A stretch of DNA of 64,000 nt from JBAYIE01 sp041665785 (GCA_041665785.1 JBAYIE010000003.1:62001-126000), one strand, 5' to 3'. Counted from the first letter of the stretch, positions 1-8,849 are shown. Notes: generated by a model not told the origin, from the sequence alone. Translations and numbers: made by a program.

Positions 1-550
1 CCCATAGTGTTCCCAGCAACAAGGGCAATACTCCAAATTGTGCAATAGGAGTGGAAGTTGGAAACCATTCTCTGCCACTCAAAAAACTGAAGATATTTAT
101 GTCTTCCGTTTTTATCAGGCGGGATTGTGTTGCAGCTGTCATATCCAGTTGAGGGATATAGGCCAGAATGCCGGGTGTACGGGCAATTATCGCATCAATT
201 TTTTGAGCCAGCAAAGCATTGCTTGTATCTATTCCAATCAGTTCTTCTTCGGGGAAATAGTTAAAGAGATCGTCCAATCGAAAGAGTATAATACTATCGG
301 TATTTCCGCCAACCGTTTCCCAGCGTGTAATTTTCTGATCGAAAATATGTTTTACCTGTTCTGCTGTTAACGATTGTACCGGATTGCTTTGATGCACTGC
401 AATGGTAAAGCCTTCTTCTGTGGGGCTTTTACCAAACAGCCCGATTCCTTCGCGAAACAAAAAGAAAACAATCAGCAGAACGGTAAGCGCGCTCACCATT
501 CCACTGAGTGTTAATAATCCTTCCAGAAGTTTTTCGGTTATCTTTTTCAA
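1..550 (-). CDS. pstC: Phosphate ABC transporter permease PstC, 3' end cut by window edge, with PstS-like insert
   Basis: Inner-membrane permease of the high-affinity phosphate ABC transporter. Only the first 183 residues are visible. Residues about 18-33 form one hydrophobic helix. The stretch around residues 153-183 (FSFLSGREWFPT, then QFGVLPLLLGTLW) is the usual PstC region leading into the next helices. Between them, residues about 48-135 resemble part of a phosphate-binding protein: NPVQSLTAEQVKHIF and ITRWETVGG parallel NPVSKLTREQLEAIY and INNWNQVGG in the neighbouring PstS. The likely start is TTG at 548-550, because an in-frame stop lies at 563-565 and no ATG fits. It begins 8 bp after the pstS stop, so the two form an operon. 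The permease call is firm; the role of the insert is unknown. Confidence 0.85.
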   Translation of the reverse strand, partial: MKKITEKLLEGLLTLSGMVSALTVLLIVFFLFREGIGLFGKSPTEEGFTIAVHQSNPVQSLTAEQVKHIFDQKITRWETVGGNTDSIILFRLDDLFNYFPEEELIGIDTSNALLAQKIDAIIARTPGILAYIPQLDMTAATQSRLIKTEDINIFSFLSGREWFPTSTPIAQFGVLPLLLGTLW

Positions 551-558
551 GAATAGCC

Positions 559-1380
559 TTACTTAACCGGTATAAATCCTTCAGCTAAAACAATGGCCTG
601 ACCTTCTTTAGATAATACGAAGTCGAGGAAAGGTTTGTTCATTTTAGCATTGTTTGCAAGGGCGTAAAAGTAAAGCGGGCGCACAATAGGGTAAGTATTG
701 TTTTTAGCTGTTTTAAGACCCGGGGCTACAAACGTTTTTCCCTGATCAAATGAGACCTGAATGGCTTTGGTAGTTTTCTCGATATAAGCCAACCCAATAT
801 AGCCTATGGCTCCTTTGGTTTGACTCACCGATTGTACAATGGCGCCGGTGGCCGGCATGCTCATCAGCGATGAGGCATAATTTTTATTGAGCAACACATG
901 CTCCTTGAAAAAGTCGTATGTACCCGAACTGCTTTCGCGGCCGTAAACTACAATCGGCATATTGGGGCCACCTACCTGATTCCAGTTATTGATTTTACCG
1001 GTGTAAATGGCTTCCAGTTGCTCACGGGTTAATTTCGAAACGGGATTCGACGGATTTACAATTACCGCTAATGCATCATAAGCGATGATGATTTCAGCAG
1101 CGCTTTTTCCGCCTGAATTTACTTTCATCTTTTCGCTCAGCTTCATTTTACGTGAAGCCATAGCAATGTCGGTTGTATTGTCTATCAAAGCCGAGATCCC
1201 AACGCCGCTTCCACCGCCTGTTACGGTAATGCGTGCCGTTTTGTTTTTCTTCATATATACCTCGGCTTCTTTTTGAGCCAGCGGCAATACGGTATCGCTA
1301 CCTTTAATCTTTTGTGCAAATGCTGTACCGCAAAGCAGGGTTGCGGTTAATGCGATAACAATGTTTTTTTTCATATTCAT
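559..1380 (-). CDS. pstS: Phosphate-binding protein PstS
   Basis: Periplasmic phosphate-binding component of the Pst ABC transporter, 273 aa. Residues 1-22 form a Sec signal peptide ending AFA before Gln23. The mature protein has the PstS hallmarks: GSDTVLPLAQ near the N terminus, a glycine-rich TGGGSGVGI stretch, the phosphate-contacting RESSSGTYDFF motif, and TKGAIGYIG. It is compact, as in the short PstS family. A second Met at residue 3 is an equally possible start. It precedes pstC by 8 bp and carries TTAACA-like direct repeats upstream, consistent with phosphate-starvation control. Confidence 0.95.
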   Translation of the reverse strand: MNMKKNIVIALTATLLCGTAFAQKIKGSDTVLPLAQKEAEVYMKKNKTARITVTGGGSGVGISALIDNTTDIAMASRKMKLSEKMKVNSGGKSAAEIIIAYDALAVIVNPSNPVSKLTREQLEAIYTGKINNWNQVGGPNMPIVVYGRESSSGTYDFFKEHVLLNKNYASSLMSMPATGAIVQSVSQTKGAIGYIGLAYIEKTTKAIQVSFDQGKTFVAPGLKTAKNNTYPIVRPLYFYALANNAKMNKPFLDFVLSKEGQAIVLAEGFIPVK

Positions 1381-1407
1381 TTCTTCGCTGCAAAGTTGAT
1401 ACTCCCA

Positions 1408-1446
1408 TGTTATGAGTATGTTTTGGCTATATTAAGTTTGTGTTAA
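1408..1446 (-). promoter_or_regulatory. Candidate PHO box upstream of pstS (four 11-bp-spaced hexamers)
   Basis: Read on the minus strand, hexamers TTAACA, TTAATA, AAAACA and ATAACA follow one another, each separated by 5 bp, giving an exact 11-bp period. The last one ends 28 bp before the pstS start codon. Known family fact: Bacillus PhoP binds TTAACA-like direct repeats with this period, and PhoB boxes also have 11-bp repeats. That this region binds the PhoB-like regulator at 50812-51489 is inference. Confidence 0.5.
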
Positions 1447-1562
1447 TTGATGCTTTTTTAAAACAGAGATGACAAAGCAACCTCTGGCATATAGTCAAAG
1501 CTTTGATAACTAACCGCAACATGGCAGTTGAATGAATAAAACGGATCCGAAAGAGTGGGGGG

Positions 1563-2963
1563 TTAAAGTATGGCGCGCAAGGTCAGAAACAAGGCTCCGG
1601 AAACAATGATGGTTACAGGTAAGGTTAAAATCCAGGCGATAAAAATATTTTTGATCGTTTTACCCTGTAAGTTTTTAATCCCTTTACTGGCAACCATGCT
1701 GCCTGCTACACCTGAAGATAAAACCTGGGTTGTACTTACCGGAAGTCCAAGCCAGGTCGACAAGCTGATGGTTCCAGCCGCAACCAGTTCAGAAGAAGCA
1801 CCTTGCGCATAGGTGAGGTGCTGTTTTCCTATTTTTTCGCCGATGGTTTTAACAATGCGTTTCCAACCCACCATGGTACCAATTCCTAAAGAAATGGAAA
1901 TAATCAGGATAACCCAATATGGCGCGTAATCGGTTAAGGACTTCAGTTTATCAACCGAATGCTTGAAAGCTTTTTTGTCTCTTGCGCTCAGGTTGATATT
2001 TTCACTTTCCAACAATTTTTTGGCAGATTTCCCCAACATGATGATGTCTTTGCGAACTATGAATTGTTCATCGTCGCGGAAGGCTAAAAAGCTGTTAGCT
2101 ACCGATACTTTTGATTCCAGTTCATTGATCAGCATATCCACTTTGGCAAATTCAAAACTATCGGCGGCATTCAGTTGATTAACATCTATGCGGTTCAGGA
2201 TGATGCGGGTTTCTGAAATTTTATTCCTGTAATCCGCTACATTCTGCGAATGATCAATAGCAAAATAACCGGGAACCATGGCGATCAAAATGAGCATCAT
2301 CAGTCCAACTCCTTTTTGCCCATCGTTTGAACCATGCGAAAAACTTACACCGGTACAGGTTACCAGCAAAATGGCACGGATCCAGAAGGGTGGAGGTGAA
2401 GTGGTATCGGGTTCTTTAAAGATGGCTTTCTTTTTTACCACCTGACGTAAAACATACATGAGCAGGATAGCTAAACTGAATCCTACCAATGGTGAAAGCA
2501 ATAACGACATTCCTATATTACTGGCTTTCGACCAGTTTACATAGCTACCGCTTTTCTCGGCAATAAACGAGAATGCCAGTCCTACACCCAGTATGGATCC
2601 AACCAGTGTATGCGAGCTGGAGCATGGAATACCCAGGTACCAGGTTCCAAGATTCCAAACGATAGCTGTTATTAATAGCGATAAAATAAGGGCAACGTTG
2701 TGGCCTATGTCCGGATCGGTTAATACTTCTGTGGGCAGCATATTGCTGATGCCCATCGCTACGGCAATTCCGCCTGCAAATACACCGATAGAATTCCATA
2801 TTCCCGACCAGATTACCGCCACCCAGGGTTTGAGTGAGTTAGTATAGATAACTGTAGCCACAGCATTGGCCGTATCGTGAAAGCCGTTGATGAATTCAAA
2901 TACGCACGCCAGAAGAATACAGAATATGAGGAGGGCCGTCAGGGAGGGGTCTAATCCAAACAT
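1563..2963 (-). CDS. Inorganic phosphate transporter, PiT family
   Basis: Low-affinity, cation-coupled phosphate permease of the inner membrane, 466 aa. The N-terminal PiT repeat carries the signature FEFINGFHDTANAVATVIYT, followed by PCSSSHTLVGS. The C-terminal repeat carries SHGSNDGQKGVG (residues about 209-220) and LGLPVSTTQVLSSG. Between about residues 235 and 345 is a hydrophilic, mostly helical insert (ETRIILNRIDVNQ through KSLTDYAPY) separating the two membrane halves. It is a separate transcription unit about 180 bp upstream of pstS in the same direction. A TTAA-type direct repeat lies 180 bp ahead of its start. The family is certain; ion coupling cannot be read from sequence. Confidence 0.93.
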   Translation of the reverse strand: MFGLDPSLTALLIFCILLACVFEFINGFHDTANAVATVIYTNSLKPWVAVIWSGIWNSIGVFAGGIAVAMGISNMLPTEVLTDPDIGHNVALILSLLITAIVWNLGTWYLGIPCSSSHTLVGSILGVGLAFSFIAEKSGSYVNWSKASNIGMSLLLSPLVGFSLAILLMYVLRQVVKKKAIFKEPDTTSPPPFWIRAILLVTCTGVSFSHGSNDGQKGVGLMMLILIAMVPGYFAIDHSQNVADYRNKISETRIILNRIDVNQLNAADSFEFAKVDMLINELESKVSVANSFLAFRDDEQFIVRKDIIMLGKSAKKLLESENINLSARDKKAFKHSVDKLKSLTDYAPYWVILIISISLGIGTMVGWKRIVKTIGEKIGKQHLTYAQGASSELVAAGTISLSTWLGLPVSTTQVLSSGVAGSMVASKGIKNLQGKTIKNIFIAWILTLPVTIIVSGALFLTLRAIL

Positions 2964-3286
2964 AAAATAGGTTTAATGCAAAAGTTGTCGTTGAGACGGT
3001 AGCAAGGTAATGAAATATTGATTTATGAAAAAAAAATCAATCAAGGAGTCTTAAACAGGTTAATTTCAACTGCATTGAAAAATACTCTTAAGTATTCATT
3101 ATCAAACTAATGTGAACATTTATAGGCTATAAAAAGGGTCAATGTTAAATCATTATTAAGTCAGGTAAAAGCTATTATACCGGATTTGCTAAGCCTCTTT
3201 TAATCGATTTACCGCTTATCAAAGTTTGATTACCAAATTCGCTTCAAAATGGATAGTTTCGCAACCGTTATTAATCAACAATCTAT
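2964..3286. other. Divergent intergenic region between the PiT gene and the S46 peptidase gene
   Basis: This is 323 bp of AT-rich DNA with no credible ORF. It must hold both divergent promoters. A TAGTTTCG sequence at 3254-3261 is one base from the TAnnTTTG -7 element and lies 25 bp before the peptidase start. A TTAA-N7-TTAA repeat at 3143-3159 is listed separately. I see no structured RNA. Confidence 0.4.
3143..3159 (-). promoter_or_regulatory. Possible two-repeat PHO-like box upstream of the PiT gene
   Basis: On the minus strand TTAATA and TTAACA are separated by 5 bp, the same arrangement as the first two repeats of the pstS and phoB boxes. Adjacent hexamers on the same period do not match, and the site is 180 bp from the PiT start. 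In AT-rich DNA this could be chance, so it is weaker than the other two. Confidence 0.25.
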
Positions 3287-5422
3287 ATGAAAAAATTTCT
3301 TCTCGGCCTCTTTGTCTTAAGTTCAATGTTTCAGTTTGCCGCAAAGGCAGATGAAGGCATGTGGTTACCCATGCTCCTGAAACAATACAATTACGAAAAG
3401 ATGAAGCAATTGGGGCTTAAATTAACCCCTGAACAATTGTACGATGTAAATAACTCAAGTTTAAAAGACGCCATTGTTTGGTTCAATGGAGGATGTACCG
3501 GTGAAATCATTTCATCGCAGGGTTTGGTTTTAACCAATCATCATTGCGGATATGATGCGATTGCATCACTTTCAACTCCGCAAGACAATATTCTGGATAA
3601 CGGATTTTGGGCCAAGTCGCTTGAACAAGAAAGAGCGAAAGCGGGAATGTGGGTGTCGATTGTACAGCGTATGGACGATGTAACGGATAAAGTTCTGGCT
3701 GAATTAAAAGGAGTGGATGAAAAAGATCGCGCTGCGAAACTGCAGACTATTTATAAAAAGCTTACAGATGAGGCAGTGAAAGGTACACATTACGAGGCAT
3801 CGGTACGCGAGATGTTTAAAGGCAATGCATATTACCTGTTCATTTTCGAAAAATTTACCGATATCCGCCTTGTGGGTACTCCTCCGCAAAGCATTGGTAA
3901 ATTTGGTGGCGACCCCGACAACTGGGTATGGCCCCGTCATACCGGCGATTTCAGCATGTTCCGTATTTATGCCAACAAAGACAATAAACCGGCTGCATAT
4001 TCTACCGAAAATGTTCCTTACAAACCGAAACATTCACTTCCTGTTTCTATTAAAGGGGTGAAAGAAGGCGATTATGCCATGATTTACGGTTTCCCCGGAA
4101 GAACCAACCGTTACGAGTTTTCGCAAGGCATTGAACTTGCACAAAATACCATCAATCCAACCATTGTGAACCTGCGCGATATTCGCCTGAAAGCATGGAA
4201 AGAAGTGATGAATAAAAGCGAAAAAGATCGTTTGACACTATCATCTCAATATGCATCCGTTGCCAACTACTGGAAATACTTCATTGGTCAAACCGAGCAA
4301 TTGAAACGATTGAAAGTAGTAGAATTTAAAAAAGAACAGGAAGAAAAATTCAAACAATGGAGTGCTTCAAAACCGGAATACAATGAAGTGCTGACGAATG
4401 TGACAAAGGCGTATGATGGATATGGAGCAGCAGCCTTACAACGAATCTATTTCTCAGAAGGAATTATGGGCATTCACCTGTTTCAGTTGGCCATCAGCCT
4501 CAACGGATATGAAACAGCAAAAGATACTGCTGCTTCCAACAAGAGTATTGCTGCAATGAAGAAAAATCTGGACCGCTTTTACGAACGTTTTTTTCCGGTT
4601 GCAGATCAAAAAATTATGCAACAAATTCTGCTGATGTATATGATAAATATTCCAAAGGATCAGCATGCTTCGGTAATGGCTACTATCCTTAAAAAAGGCA
4701 AAACTCCTGAAGCAGCCATTGAAAAATATGCAACCGAAGCTTATGCGAAAAGCATGTTTGCATCCAAAGAAAAGTTGGCAGCTTTTTTAAACAAGCCAAG
4801 TGTAAAAGTATTGCAAAAAGACCTCGTGTATCAGGCGGCTGCTTCCTTTTATAACCATTATCTCAATAACTATAAACCGAAAATTGATGCCTTTATGGCC
4901 GCCACCGGTAAAGAAGGACGCGTATACATGAAGGGTTTAATGGAAATGCAACCAAACATTACCTTTTATCCTGATGCCAACTCGTCGTTACGTTTAACAT
5001 ACGGAAGCGTACAATCCTATAATCCAAAAGATGCCGTGCATTACGATTTTATCACAACCCTCGACGGTGTTTTGGAAAAATACGATCCGACCGATTTTGA
5101 ATTCAATGCACCCCAACGTTTGCTTGACCTCTATGCCCGGAAAAATTTCGGACGTTATAAACTGGCCGATGGCCGCATGCCGGTTGGATTTATTACCAAC
5201 AACGATATCACGGGAGGAAACAGTGGTAGTCCGGTTATTAATGGAGATGGACAGTTGATTGGCCTTGCTTTTGACGGTAACTGGGAAGCCATGAGCGGCG
5301 ATATTGTTTTTGATGCCAAATACAAACGCACCATCAATGTAGATATCCGTTATGTGTTGTTCCTCATCGATAAATACGGTGAAGCTTCAAACATCATCAA
5401 CGAATTGAAGGTAGTAGAGTAA
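3287..5422 (+). CDS. S46 family dipeptidyl-peptidase, DPP7-like
   Basis: Secreted serine dipeptidyl-peptidase of the chymotrypsin-fold S46 family, 711 aa, very close to the usual DPP7/DPP11 length. Residues 1-21 form a signal peptide. Catalytic residues visible by alignment are His86 or adjacent His85 in LTNHHCGYDAI, Asp221 in RHTGDFSMFRIY, and Ser646 in TGGNSGSPVIN. The residue 18 after the serine, which sets P1 preference in the family (Gly in DPP7, Arg in DPP11), is Gly664 in LAFDGNWEAMSGD. It should therefore release dipeptides with hydrophobic P1 rather than Asp or Glu. It probably feeds periplasmic peptide catabolism. It is monocistronic and ends in a strong terminator. Confidence 0.95.
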   Translation: MKKFLLGLFVLSSMFQFAAKADEGMWLPMLLKQYNYEKMKQLGLKLTPEQLYDVNNSSLKDAIVWFNGGCTGEIISSQGLVLTNHHCGYDAIASLSTPQDNILDNGFWAKSLEQERAKAGMWVSIVQRMDDVTDKVLAELKGVDEKDRAAKLQTIYKKLTDEAVKGTHYEASVREMFKGNAYYLFIFEKFTDIRLVGTPPQSIGKFGGDPDNWVWPRHTGDFSMFRIYANKDNKPAAYSTENVPYKPKHSLPVSIKGVKEGDYAMIYGFPGRTNRYEFSQGIELAQNTINPTIVNLRDIRLKAWKEVMNKSEKDRLTLSSQYASVANYWKYFIGQTEQLKRLKVVEFKKEQEEKFKQWSASKPEYNEVLTNVTKAYDGYGAAALQRIYFSEGIMGIHLFQLAISLNGYETAKDTAASNKSIAAMKKNLDRFYERFFPVADQKIMQQILLMYMINIPKDQHASVMATILKKGKTPEAAIEKYATEAYAKSMFASKEKLAAFLNKPSVKVLQKDLVYQAAASFYNHYLNNYKPKIDAFMAATGKEGRVYMKGLMEMQPNITFYPDANSSLRLTYGSVQSYNPKDAVHYDFITTLDGVLEKYDPTDFEFNAPQRLLDLYARKNFGRYKLADGRMPVGFITNNDITGGNSGSPVINGDGQLIGLAFDGNWEAMSGDIVFDAKYKRTINVDIRYVLFLIDKYGEASNIINELKVVE

Positions 5423-5438
5423 TTCTGAACTTTTTATG

Positions 5439-5473
5439 CAAAAGCCCTGTACGTGTAGCGTGCAGGGCTTTTG
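5439..5473 (+). terminator. Rho-independent terminator after the S46 peptidase gene
   Basis: An 11-bp perfect stem pairs CAAAAGCCCTG (5439-5449) with CAGGGCTTTTG (5463-5473). It extends inward through a G-T wobble to a 5-nt loop and has a T-rich run on the 3' arm. It starts 16 bp after the stop codon. Confidence 0.85.
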
Positions 5474-5669
5474 TTGTTTAAAGAGCATTTGATTTTTACA
5501 AGTGTTCGCAAATCTTATGCTAAACAGTATGCAGCTCAATTTAGATAGGGTATGCTTCAGTATCTTAAGTAATACAGGACCAAAGTAACTTATTTAGGAT
5601 TGGATTGAATTTTGAGCCGTCGAATCCGTATTTTCGCACCTCATTTTAGAACAGTCAGGACCACCATTC

Positions 5670-7457
5670 ATGAACCATATCAGAAATTTTTGCATCATTG
5701 CCCATATTGATCACGGTAAAAGCACCCTGGCCGATCGTTTACTCGAGTACACGCAAACCATTGCCAAGCGGGATATGCAGGCCCAGTTGCTCGACGATAT
5801 GGATCTGGAACGTGAACGTGGTATAACTATAAAAAGCCATGCCATCCAGATGAACTACAAACTGGACGGTAAGGACTATACCTTAAACCTGATCGACACC
5901 CCGGGCCATGTGGATTTTTCCTATGAAGTTTCGCGTTCAATTGCAGCTTGTGATGGAGCCTTACTGATTGTTGATTCTTCACAAGGTATTGAAGCTCAAA
6001 CCATCTCCAACCTGTATCTGGCTATTGAACAGGGATTGGAAATTATTCCGGTTTTAAACAAAATTGATCTTCCGCATTCTATGCCGGAAGAAGTAAGCGA
6101 CCAGATTGTAGACCTGATCGGTTGCAAATACGAAGATATATTACGGGCAAGCGGCAAAACCGGTGAAGGGGTACACGAAATTCTCCGCGCCATTGTAGAT
6201 CGCATTCCACCCCCAAAAGGCAGCACCGATAAGCCTTTGAAAGCCATTATTTTTGATTCAGTTTTTAATTCATTCCGTGGAATTATTGCTTATTTCAGGG
6301 TTTATGACGGTGTGATTAAAAAAGGGGATAAAGTTAAATTCTTTGCAACCGGTAAAGAATACCTGGCCGATGAGGTAGGCGTATTGCGCATGGATCTGGA
6401 ACCGAAAAGCGAAGTAAGAGCAGGCGATGTAGGATATATTATTTCGGGAATTAAAGAAGCACGCGAAGTAAAAGTGGGAGATACGCTGACCCATGTCGAC
6501 CGCCCAACCACCGATCCGGTAAGGGGATTCGAAGATGTGAAGCCCATGGTATTTGCCGGTATTTATCCGGTAGATACGGAAGATTTCGAAGAATTGCGCG
6601 AGAGCATGTACAAGCTGCAACTCAATGATGCTTCTCTTTCTTTTGAACCGGAAACATCGGCTGCTTTGGGATTTGGTTTTCGCTGCGGATTTCTGGGTAT
6701 GTTGCATATGGAAATTATTCAGGAACGCCTCGAGCGCGAATTCGGAATGACCGTAATTACCACAGTTCCCAATGTATCATTCCATTGCTTTACCAACAAA
6801 GGGGAAATGAATGTGGTGAACAATCCCAGTGATTTACCCGATCCGAATTATATCGAACATATTGAAGAACCTTTTATTTCAGCACAAATAATCACGCGCA
6901 GCGAATATGTGGGTGCCATCATGGGGCTGTGCCTGGGCAAACGTGGTATTTTGATCAATCAGGTGTATTTAACAACAGATCGCGTTGAAATGAAATTTGA
7001 TATGCCATTGGCTGAGGTGGTATTCGACTTCTTTGATAAGTTGAAAACCATTTCACGCGGATATGCCTCATTCGATTATCATCCAATTGGTTACCGCGAT
7101 GGAGATATGGTAAAGCTGGATATTTTGCTGAACAAAGACAATGTGGATGCCTTGTCGGCTATTATTCACCGCGATCGTGCGTATGAATGGGGTAAACGGA
7201 TCTGCGAAAAACTTAAAGAACTGATTCCGCGTCACCAGTTTGAGATCCCTATTCAGGCGTCTATCGGTACTAAGGTAATAGCCCGCGAAACCATAAAAGC
7301 ATTGCGCAAGGATGTTACCGCCAAGTGTTATGGTGGAGATATTTCGCGTAAGCGTAAACTGCTCGAGAAACAAAAAGAAGGAAAACGAAGGATGAAGCAG
7401 GTAGGGAATGTAGAAATTCCTCAAAGCGCATTCATGGCGGTGTTGAAACTGGATTAA
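5670..7457 (+). CDS. lepA: Elongation factor 4 (LepA), ribosome-associated GTPase
   Basis: Translational GTPase that remodels stalled or mistranslocated ribosomes, 595 aa, the standard LepA length. The G1 motif is AHIDHGKST at residues 11-19, G2 lies in ERERGITIK, and G3 is DTPGH at 76-80. NKIDLP supplies G4. The LepA-specific C-terminal domain follows, ending in DISRKRKLLEKQKEGKRRMK and VEIPQSAFMAVL. It is followed by folD 82 bp downstream in the same direction. The sequence TATTTTCG at 5629-5636 is a possible near-consensus -7 element. Nothing unusual is seen. Confidence 0.98.
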   Translation: MNHIRNFCIIAHIDHGKSTLADRLLEYTQTIAKRDMQAQLLDDMDLERERGITIKSHAIQMNYKLDGKDYTLNLIDTPGHVDFSYEVSRSIAACDGALLIVDSSQGIEAQTISNLYLAIEQGLEIIPVLNKIDLPHSMPEEVSDQIVDLIGCKYEDILRASGKTGEGVHEILRAIVDRIPPPKGSTDKPLKAIIFDSVFNSFRGIIAYFRVYDGVIKKGDKVKFFATGKEYLADEVGVLRMDLEPKSEVRAGDVGYIISGIKEAREVKVGDTLTHVDRPTTDPVRGFEDVKPMVFAGIYPVDTEDFEELRESMYKLQLNDASLSFEPETSAALGFGFRCGFLGMLHMEIIQERLEREFGMTVITTVPNVSFHCFTNKGEMNVVNNPSDLPDPNYIEHIEEPFISAQIITRSEYVGAIMGLCLGKRGILINQVYLTTDRVEMKFDMPLAEVVFDFFDKLKTISRGYASFDYHPIGYRDGDMVKLDILLNKDNVDALSAIIHRDRAYEWGKRICEKLKELIPRHQFEIPIQASIGTKVIARETIKALRKDVTAKCYGGDISRKRKLLEKQKEGKRRMKQVGNVEIPQSAFMAVLKLD

Positions 7458-7539
7458 CATTTCCTGCAAAGACGCAGGTTAAAGCCTGTTTATCATCACC
7501 TTTTATTATCCCGGATAATAATTATTTTGCGCTCATATT

Positions 7540-8403
7540 ATGCAACTATTAAACGGAAACGAAGTATCGAAACATGTTCGCAGCCAGATCAAGGCTGATG
7601 TCGATCAACTCAAAGCGCAAGGTAAAAAAGTACCGCATCTGGCAGCCATTCTGGTAGGAGAAGACGGTGCTAGCCGAACCTATGTGAATGCCAAAGAAAA
7701 AGACTGTCACGAGGTGGGATTCGATTCTACTGTATTGCGGTTTGAGGCCTCCATCACTGAAGAGGAGTTGCTCCATGAAGTGGAGAAGATCAATGCAAAT
7801 CCGGATATAGACGGCCTGATTGTGCAATTGCCATTACCCAAACATATCAGTACTAACCGCATCACGCAGGCTATCGACTGGCGGAAAGATGTAGATGGTT
7901 TTCATCCCATGAATGTTGGATTGATGTTTAAAGGGTTACCGTGTTTTCTTCCGGCAACTCCCATGGGCGTTATTCAACTCATCGAACATTACGGAATAGA
8001 AACTTCGGGTAAAGATTGTGTAGTGCTTGGTAGAAGCGATATTGTAGGCAAGCCTATGAGTGCACTTATGTTGCAGAAGAATTGCACCGTTACTGTTTGT
8101 CATAGTAAAACAGTTAACCTCAACGCATATCTTCAAAAAGCAGACATAATTATTGCAGCCATCGGTATTCCGGAATTTGTAAAGGCTGAAATGGTGAAGG
8201 AAGGTGCAGTGGTAATTGATGTTGGCATTACCCGTACAGATGATCCGGCCGCAAAAAATGGTTTCCGGTTAAAAGGTGATGTAAAATACGACGAAGTGGC
8301 TCCGAAATGCAGCTGGATTACACCGGTACCGGGAGGAGTGGGACCTATGACAAGAGTGGGATTGTTGTTGAATACGCTGAGGGCGGTTAAGGTCAGGGTA
8401 TAA
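7540..8403 (+). CDS. folD: Bifunctional methylenetetrahydrofolate dehydrogenase/cyclohydrolase FolD
   Basis: Cytosolic enzyme interconverting 5,10-methylene-THF, 5,10-methenyl-THF and 10-formyl-THF, 287 aa, the typical size. The catalytic region reads SRTYVNAKEKDC (residues 45-56) with the conserved Tyr48 and Lys52. The second signature is DGLIVQLPLPKHI. The NADP-binding Rossmann part contains VVLGRSDIVGKPM, and the C-terminal PVPGGVGPMT motif is intact. It lies downstream of lepA and upstream of the 90-bp tandem repeat. Confidence 0.97.
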   Translation: MQLLNGNEVSKHVRSQIKADVDQLKAQGKKVPHLAAILVGEDGASRTYVNAKEKDCHEVGFDSTVLRFEASITEEELLHEVEKINANPDIDGLIVQLPLPKHISTNRITQAIDWRKDVDGFHPMNVGLMFKGLPCFLPATPMGVIQLIEHYGIETSGKDCVVLGRSDIVGKPMSALMLQKNCTVTVCHSKTVNLNAYLQKADIIIAAIGIPEFVKAEMVKEGAVVIDVGITRTDDPAAKNGFRLKGDVKYDEVAPKCSWITPVPGGVGPMTRVGLLLNTLRAVKVRV

Positions 8404-8410
8404 GGCTTAG

Positions 8411-8590
8411 TGCAGATTCCTTTGAAGGGGAAGCACCCTACCAATAACGTATTAACCAATAACCATTAACTAAAAGGGAGTCGCGCATTCGGAGATGCAC
8501 TGTAGTTTCCTTTGAAGGGGAAGCTCCCTACCAATAACGTATTAACCAATAACCATTAACTAAAAGGGAGTCGCACATTCGGAGATGCGC
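8411..8590. repeat. Two tandem copies of a 90-bp intergenic repeat
   Basis: Copies at 8411-8500 and 8501-8590 are almost identical, differing at only a few scattered positions. Each contains CCTTTGAAGGGGAAG, then ACCAATAACGTATTAACC, and ends in GGAGTCGCNCATTCGGAGATGC. The A/T-rich core recurs in inverted orientation near 29955-29998. No ORF spans it. The rest of the 8404-8876 gap holds short direct repeats of the type ATAATTACATACTTACAC (about 8735-8810) and the queE promoter. Confidence 0.85.
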
Positions 8591-8841
8591 TGCGACGCTC
8601 CAAATAATTAGACTTTAGGTAATCATTATAAAAAGCCTTATCACTATAAGAATTGCCGCAACAAAGTTTAAAGCAATTCTAACACACCATTTTCCCAGGT
8701 TATTTACATTCAACCGCCAATGCCGTTGGTAAGGGGACATAATTACATAATTACATACTTACACAGCTCCACAAATTCATACTTACACCGCTCAACAAAC
8801 TCCAATAACATGCAGTCATAAACCATATCACGGCATTATGT

Positions 8842-8849
8842 TATCTTTG
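8842..8849 (+). promoter_or_regulatory. Bacteroidota-type -7 element for queE
   Basis: TATCTTTG matches the Bacteroidota TAnnTTTG consensus exactly and lies 27 bp before the queE ATG. I did not find a convincing TTG -33 box at the expected distance, so the call rests on the -7 match and position. Confidence 0.45.

Noticed and set aside
38..370. 110-codon open frame on the plus strand
   Set aside because: It lies antisense to the well-supported pstC frame and has no family pattern.
6270..6707. 145-codon frame on the minus strand
   Set aside because: Antisense to lepA, no conserved features.
8411..8590. Transposon ends or attachment sites
   Set aside because: The two 90-bp copies are directly adjacent with no cargo or recombinase gene.
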